Below, in pieces: positions 14,988-16,456 of a stretch of 16,456 nt of DNA. The stretch's first letter is position 1, and every line of letters begins with the position of its first letter. The stretch is from Gammaproteobacteria bacterium (GTDB taxonomy: Bacteria > Pseudomonadota > Gammaproteobacteria > Pseudomonadales > UBA7434), in assembly GCA_024280785.1 (NCBI GenBank), contig JAJRPK010000189.1, forward strand, positions 1 to 16,456. The letters run 5' to 3'. Under the pieces are notes generated by a model. That model did not search any database. It was given only the letters and a program-made list of their open reading frames with translations, and was not told the origin of the DNA. Both the position numbers and the translations under genes were made by a program.

Positions 14988-15842
14988 TTAAAGACAAAGC
15001 CACTTTGTCTTTAGCTTGTAGACTTTTTCGGTATACGACAAAGCCGCCAATTTTTTAAGTGCATCAGATTTAACCTGACCTGCACAATGGTCTAACCATT
15101 GTGGGTCTGCTTCTAACCCTAGCACAGCCGCCATGTTAGTTAAGGTATCTTTAGTCGACAATAATAAATCTTCGTACTTGTACTCATAGTAACTATCCGC
15201 TAGCAGTAATTTTGATTCGTCCTTAATCCTGGACAAACGCCTACCCCATAGCGAAAAGAAATCGAAAATCGTCAACTCCTTTTCACGATTTGCAACCGGC
15301 TGCCAACAACCCACAGCCATTGACGCCCAAGAATCGCGTCCCCTTTTTACCATCTCGACATAACCACCGTGTCCCATCATCGAGGTGGCCGTGGGAACTC
15401 CATTTCTAAGCAAATGAATAAATTTGACTTCGGGCCACAATCTTTGAAGCAAAGACATATAAGCACCGTAATCAGGCGTTTTATCCGCCCAAAAGTTTTT
15501 TTCCGATTTGCTACACAGCAACTGGCCTATTTGACCCCAAAACTCGACTATGGACATAGACGGCTGCTGTTTAACTAACTGATTTAAGCTGGCGAGAAAC
15601 TCCTGCTGATTAAATCCTGCTTCGATTGCATTGTTCATTACAATGCAATCGCCAGTAACAAACCTCGTATCCAGTAGCATTTGCGCTAAATACTGGGTTG
15701 GCGCTACTCCCGTGCCAAAACTCTCGTACATAGTGGGAATGGAATGGCTTTCGTTAAAGACGTACATTTGTGGATGGGCATTAAACAAGCGCTGTAAAAA
15801 GCTCGTCCCACAACGGCCCGTACCCACAATACAAAATTTCAT
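14988..15842 (-). CDS. Sulfotransferase-family protein (PAPS-dependent)
   Basis: A soluble 284-residue protein predicted to transfer sulfate from PAPS to a hydroxyl or amine. The 5'-phosphosulfate loop is GTGRCGTSFLQRLFNAHP at residues 7-24, a conserved WADKTPDY lies at about 118-125, and the 3'-phosphate-binding region is VKFIHLLRNG (139-148). Start: ATG 15842 places the P-loop at residue 7, the usual position, and has GGA eight bases upstream; GTG 15875 is possible (295 residues) and would overlap the stop of a short upstream frame as GTGA. The acceptor is unknown; bacterial relatives modify glycans, lipids or small metabolites. The stop codon lies inside a hairpin. A divergent, partly visible gene of unknown type follows to the right. 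Confidence 0.82.
   Translation of the reverse strand: MKFCIVGTGRCGTSFLQRLFNAHPQMYVFNESHSIPTMYESFGTGVAPTQYLAQMLLDTRFVTGDCIVMNNAIEAGFNQQEFLASLNQLVKQQPSMSIVEFWGQIGQLLCSKSEKNFWADKTPDYGAYMSLLQRLWPEVKFIHLLRNGVPTATSMMGHGGYVEMVKRGRDSWASMAVGCWQPVANREKELTIFDFFSLWGRRLSRIKDESKLLLADSYYEYKYEDLLLSTKDTLTNMAAVLGLEADPQWLDHCAGQVKSDALKKLAALSYTEKVYKLKTKWLCL
14989..15013. terminator. Hairpin between convergent DUF3604 and sulfotransferase genes
   Basis: A perfect 11-bp stem TAAAGACAAAG/CTTTGTCTTTA with a 3-nt loop CCA. It overlaps the last codons and stop of the sulfotransferase gene and begins 15 bp after the DUF3604 stop. It could act as a shared terminator, although neither side has a long U-run after the stem. 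Confidence 0.5.
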
Positions 15843-15871
15843 TCGATTATTCCGATTATTTGATTTATAAA

Positions 15872-16036
15872 TCACTCATTATTATCAGCCGAATCCACTG
15901 CCATAATCAACGATTCATCACCGTGATCGCTCGACAATGCCGCACTGAACGTATTGCCGATGCTGTACGGAGCGTATTGTAGGCATACTTCGTGCAAAGT
16001 AACTATACTCACCGTAAACGTAGTTGCACTCAGCAC
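15872..16036 (-). pseudogene. Short open frame overlapping the sulfotransferase start, possible gene remnant
   Basis: A 54-codon frame beginning with GTG and ending in TGA that overlaps the alternative sulfotransferase GTG start as GTGA, an arrangement typical of translationally coupled genes. Its last residues (SSDHGDESLIMAVDSADNNE) look like a plausible acidic protein tail, but upstream it runs into a TAG and no ribosome site is seen. It may be the relic of a gene once upstream of the sulfotransferase, or chance. I do not recognise it. Confidence 0.2.
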
Positions 16037-16090
16037 AACGTAGCTATACTAATTATATAACTACTGCTGTGTAACTCTTGCTTATAGGGA

Positions 16091-16096
16091 TATAAT
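16091..16096 (+). promoter_or_regulatory. Candidate -10 box for the right-edge gene
   Basis: A perfect TATAAT with only a weak -35 (TGTGTA, 17 bases upstream). It would give a leader of about 130 bases containing the 15-bp repeats. The sigma-S-like AGCTATACTAA about 45 bp further upstream is an alternative. Confidence 0.3.
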
Positions 16097-16110
16097 TTTG
16101 GCGGCTACGT

Positions 16111-16140
16111 AGTTAATGACCAAACAGTTAATGACCAAAC
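16111..16140. repeat. Tandem 15-bp direct repeat (AGTTAATGACCAAAC)
   Basis: Two identical contiguous copies (16111-16125 and 16126-16140), followed by a degenerate partial third copy beginning AGTTGATAAC at 16141. It lies 95 bp upstream of the right-edge gene. Confidence 0.9.
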
Positions 16141-16234
16141 AGTTGATAACAGTAAATAATGACGACAAACGCTAAAAGCTATCGTCCAATACCAATATCA
16201 GTGTAGCAAAATTTTATTTATACGGAATCCTATT

Positions 16235-16456
16235 GTGTCATTTGCTATTTTTTTACTCGTTGGCCCCTCTCCGGTAGAGGTAGATCGACTTCGCGATCTA
16301 TTTAGCGCCATTGCGGTATATGAGCCAGATAATATTAAGCACTGCGATCTTTATCTGGCCAACGACGGCAATCGCGGTCTCAAACAATTAAGCCACGAAG
16401 TAAAAGCGTTTCGTTCGGCGAAAGTTTTCAAAAATCCTGTCAACGGTAAGTCGCCA
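16235..16456 (+). CDS. Unidentified protein, N-terminal 74 residues (gene continues beyond window)
   Basis: The frame is open from GTG 16235 to the right edge, with GGAA about seven bases upstream of the start. The visible sequence begins with a short hydrophobic strand (FAIFLLVGPSP) followed by VEVDRLRDLFSAIAVYEPD and CDLYLANDGN. The alternation of a beta-strand, helix and an ND-containing strand is compatible with the start of a GT-A-type glycosyltransferase domain, which would suit a neighbour of a sulfotransferase, but this is inference from a fragment and no diagnostic motif is visible. No signal peptide. Divergent from the sulfotransferase gene. Confidence 0.6.
   Translation, partial: MSFAIFLLVGPSPVEVDRLRDLFSAIAVYEPDNIKHCDLYLANDGNRGLKQLSHEVKAFRSAKVFKNPVNGKSP

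Larger units (their letters stand above)
15843..16234. other. Repeat-rich spacer between the sulfotransferase and the right-edge gene
   Basis: About 392 bp without a firm gene. It holds a short minus-strand open frame (15872-16036), two CTATACT elements at 16006-16012 and 16044-16050 (the second, AGCTATACTAA, resembles a sigma-S -10), a perfect TATAAT at 16091-16096 and a tandem 15-bp repeat at 16111-16140. Confidence 0.5.

Noticed and set aside
1147..16011. GTGAGTATA occurs at 1147, 7294-7303 and (minus strand) 16003-16011, suggesting a shared regulatory motif
   Set aside because: Only nine bases, different positions relative to genes, and flanks do not match; likely chance.

Overview
This window looks like chromosome from an aerobic, probably marine or aquatic gammaproteobacterium (a Cellvibrionales/Spongiibacterales/Halieaceae-like lineage is my inference). 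The left part carries the gammaproteobacterial stress and repair neighbourhood mutS - fdxA - rpoS - nlpD - yqaA, and its proteins read as close relatives of the Pseudomonas and E. coli versions. The right part is an accessory metabolic region built around a TonB-dependent receptor, a pattern common in oligotrophic marine Gammaproteobacteria. I see no rRNA, tRNA, insertion sequence, integrase or CRISPR array.

Layout. (1) 1-3150: the 3' part of mutS (cut by the left edge), a 527-bp spacer, the seven-iron ferredoxin gene fdxA, a perfect 21-bp hairpin terminator shared by the convergent fdxA and rpoS, then rpoS on the minus strand. (2) 3328-5128: nlpD (minus) upstream of rpoS, and a yqaA/DedA-type membrane protein gene divergent from it. 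The surE-pcm pair normally found beyond nlpD is absent, so conserved gene order ends here. (3) 5129-9662: an acyl-CoA ligase gene preceded by four tandem 13-bp AT-rich repeats, then a TonB-dependent receptor with several palindromes in its leader. (4) 9691-14974: a cytoplasmic D-aminoacylase-like amidohydrolase (minus), and divergent from it a likely two-gene operon of an NAD-dependent epimerase/reductase and an exported DUF3604 (PHP-like) metallohydrolase. (5) 14988-16456: a sulfotransferase (minus), a repeat-rich spacer, and the start of an unidentified gene cut by the right edge.

How the parts may work together. NlpD and RpoS are the envelope-division and stationary-phase modules of the core region. 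In the accessory region the receptor would bring a large or hydrophobic ligand across the outer membrane, the exported DUF3604 protein could act on it in the periplasm, and the amidohydrolase, epimerase/reductase and acyl-CoA ligase could process and activate the imported acid. No single gene reveals the substrate. Two enzymes show substitutions at positions that are normally catalytic: the amidohydrolase lacks the two mid-domain histidines of D-aminoacylases, and the epimerase has Tyr-x-x-x-Arg instead of Tyr-x-x-x-Lys. These, with the NlpD active-site pattern and the lysine-rich N-terminus of RpoS, are the most unusual things I can support from sequence.
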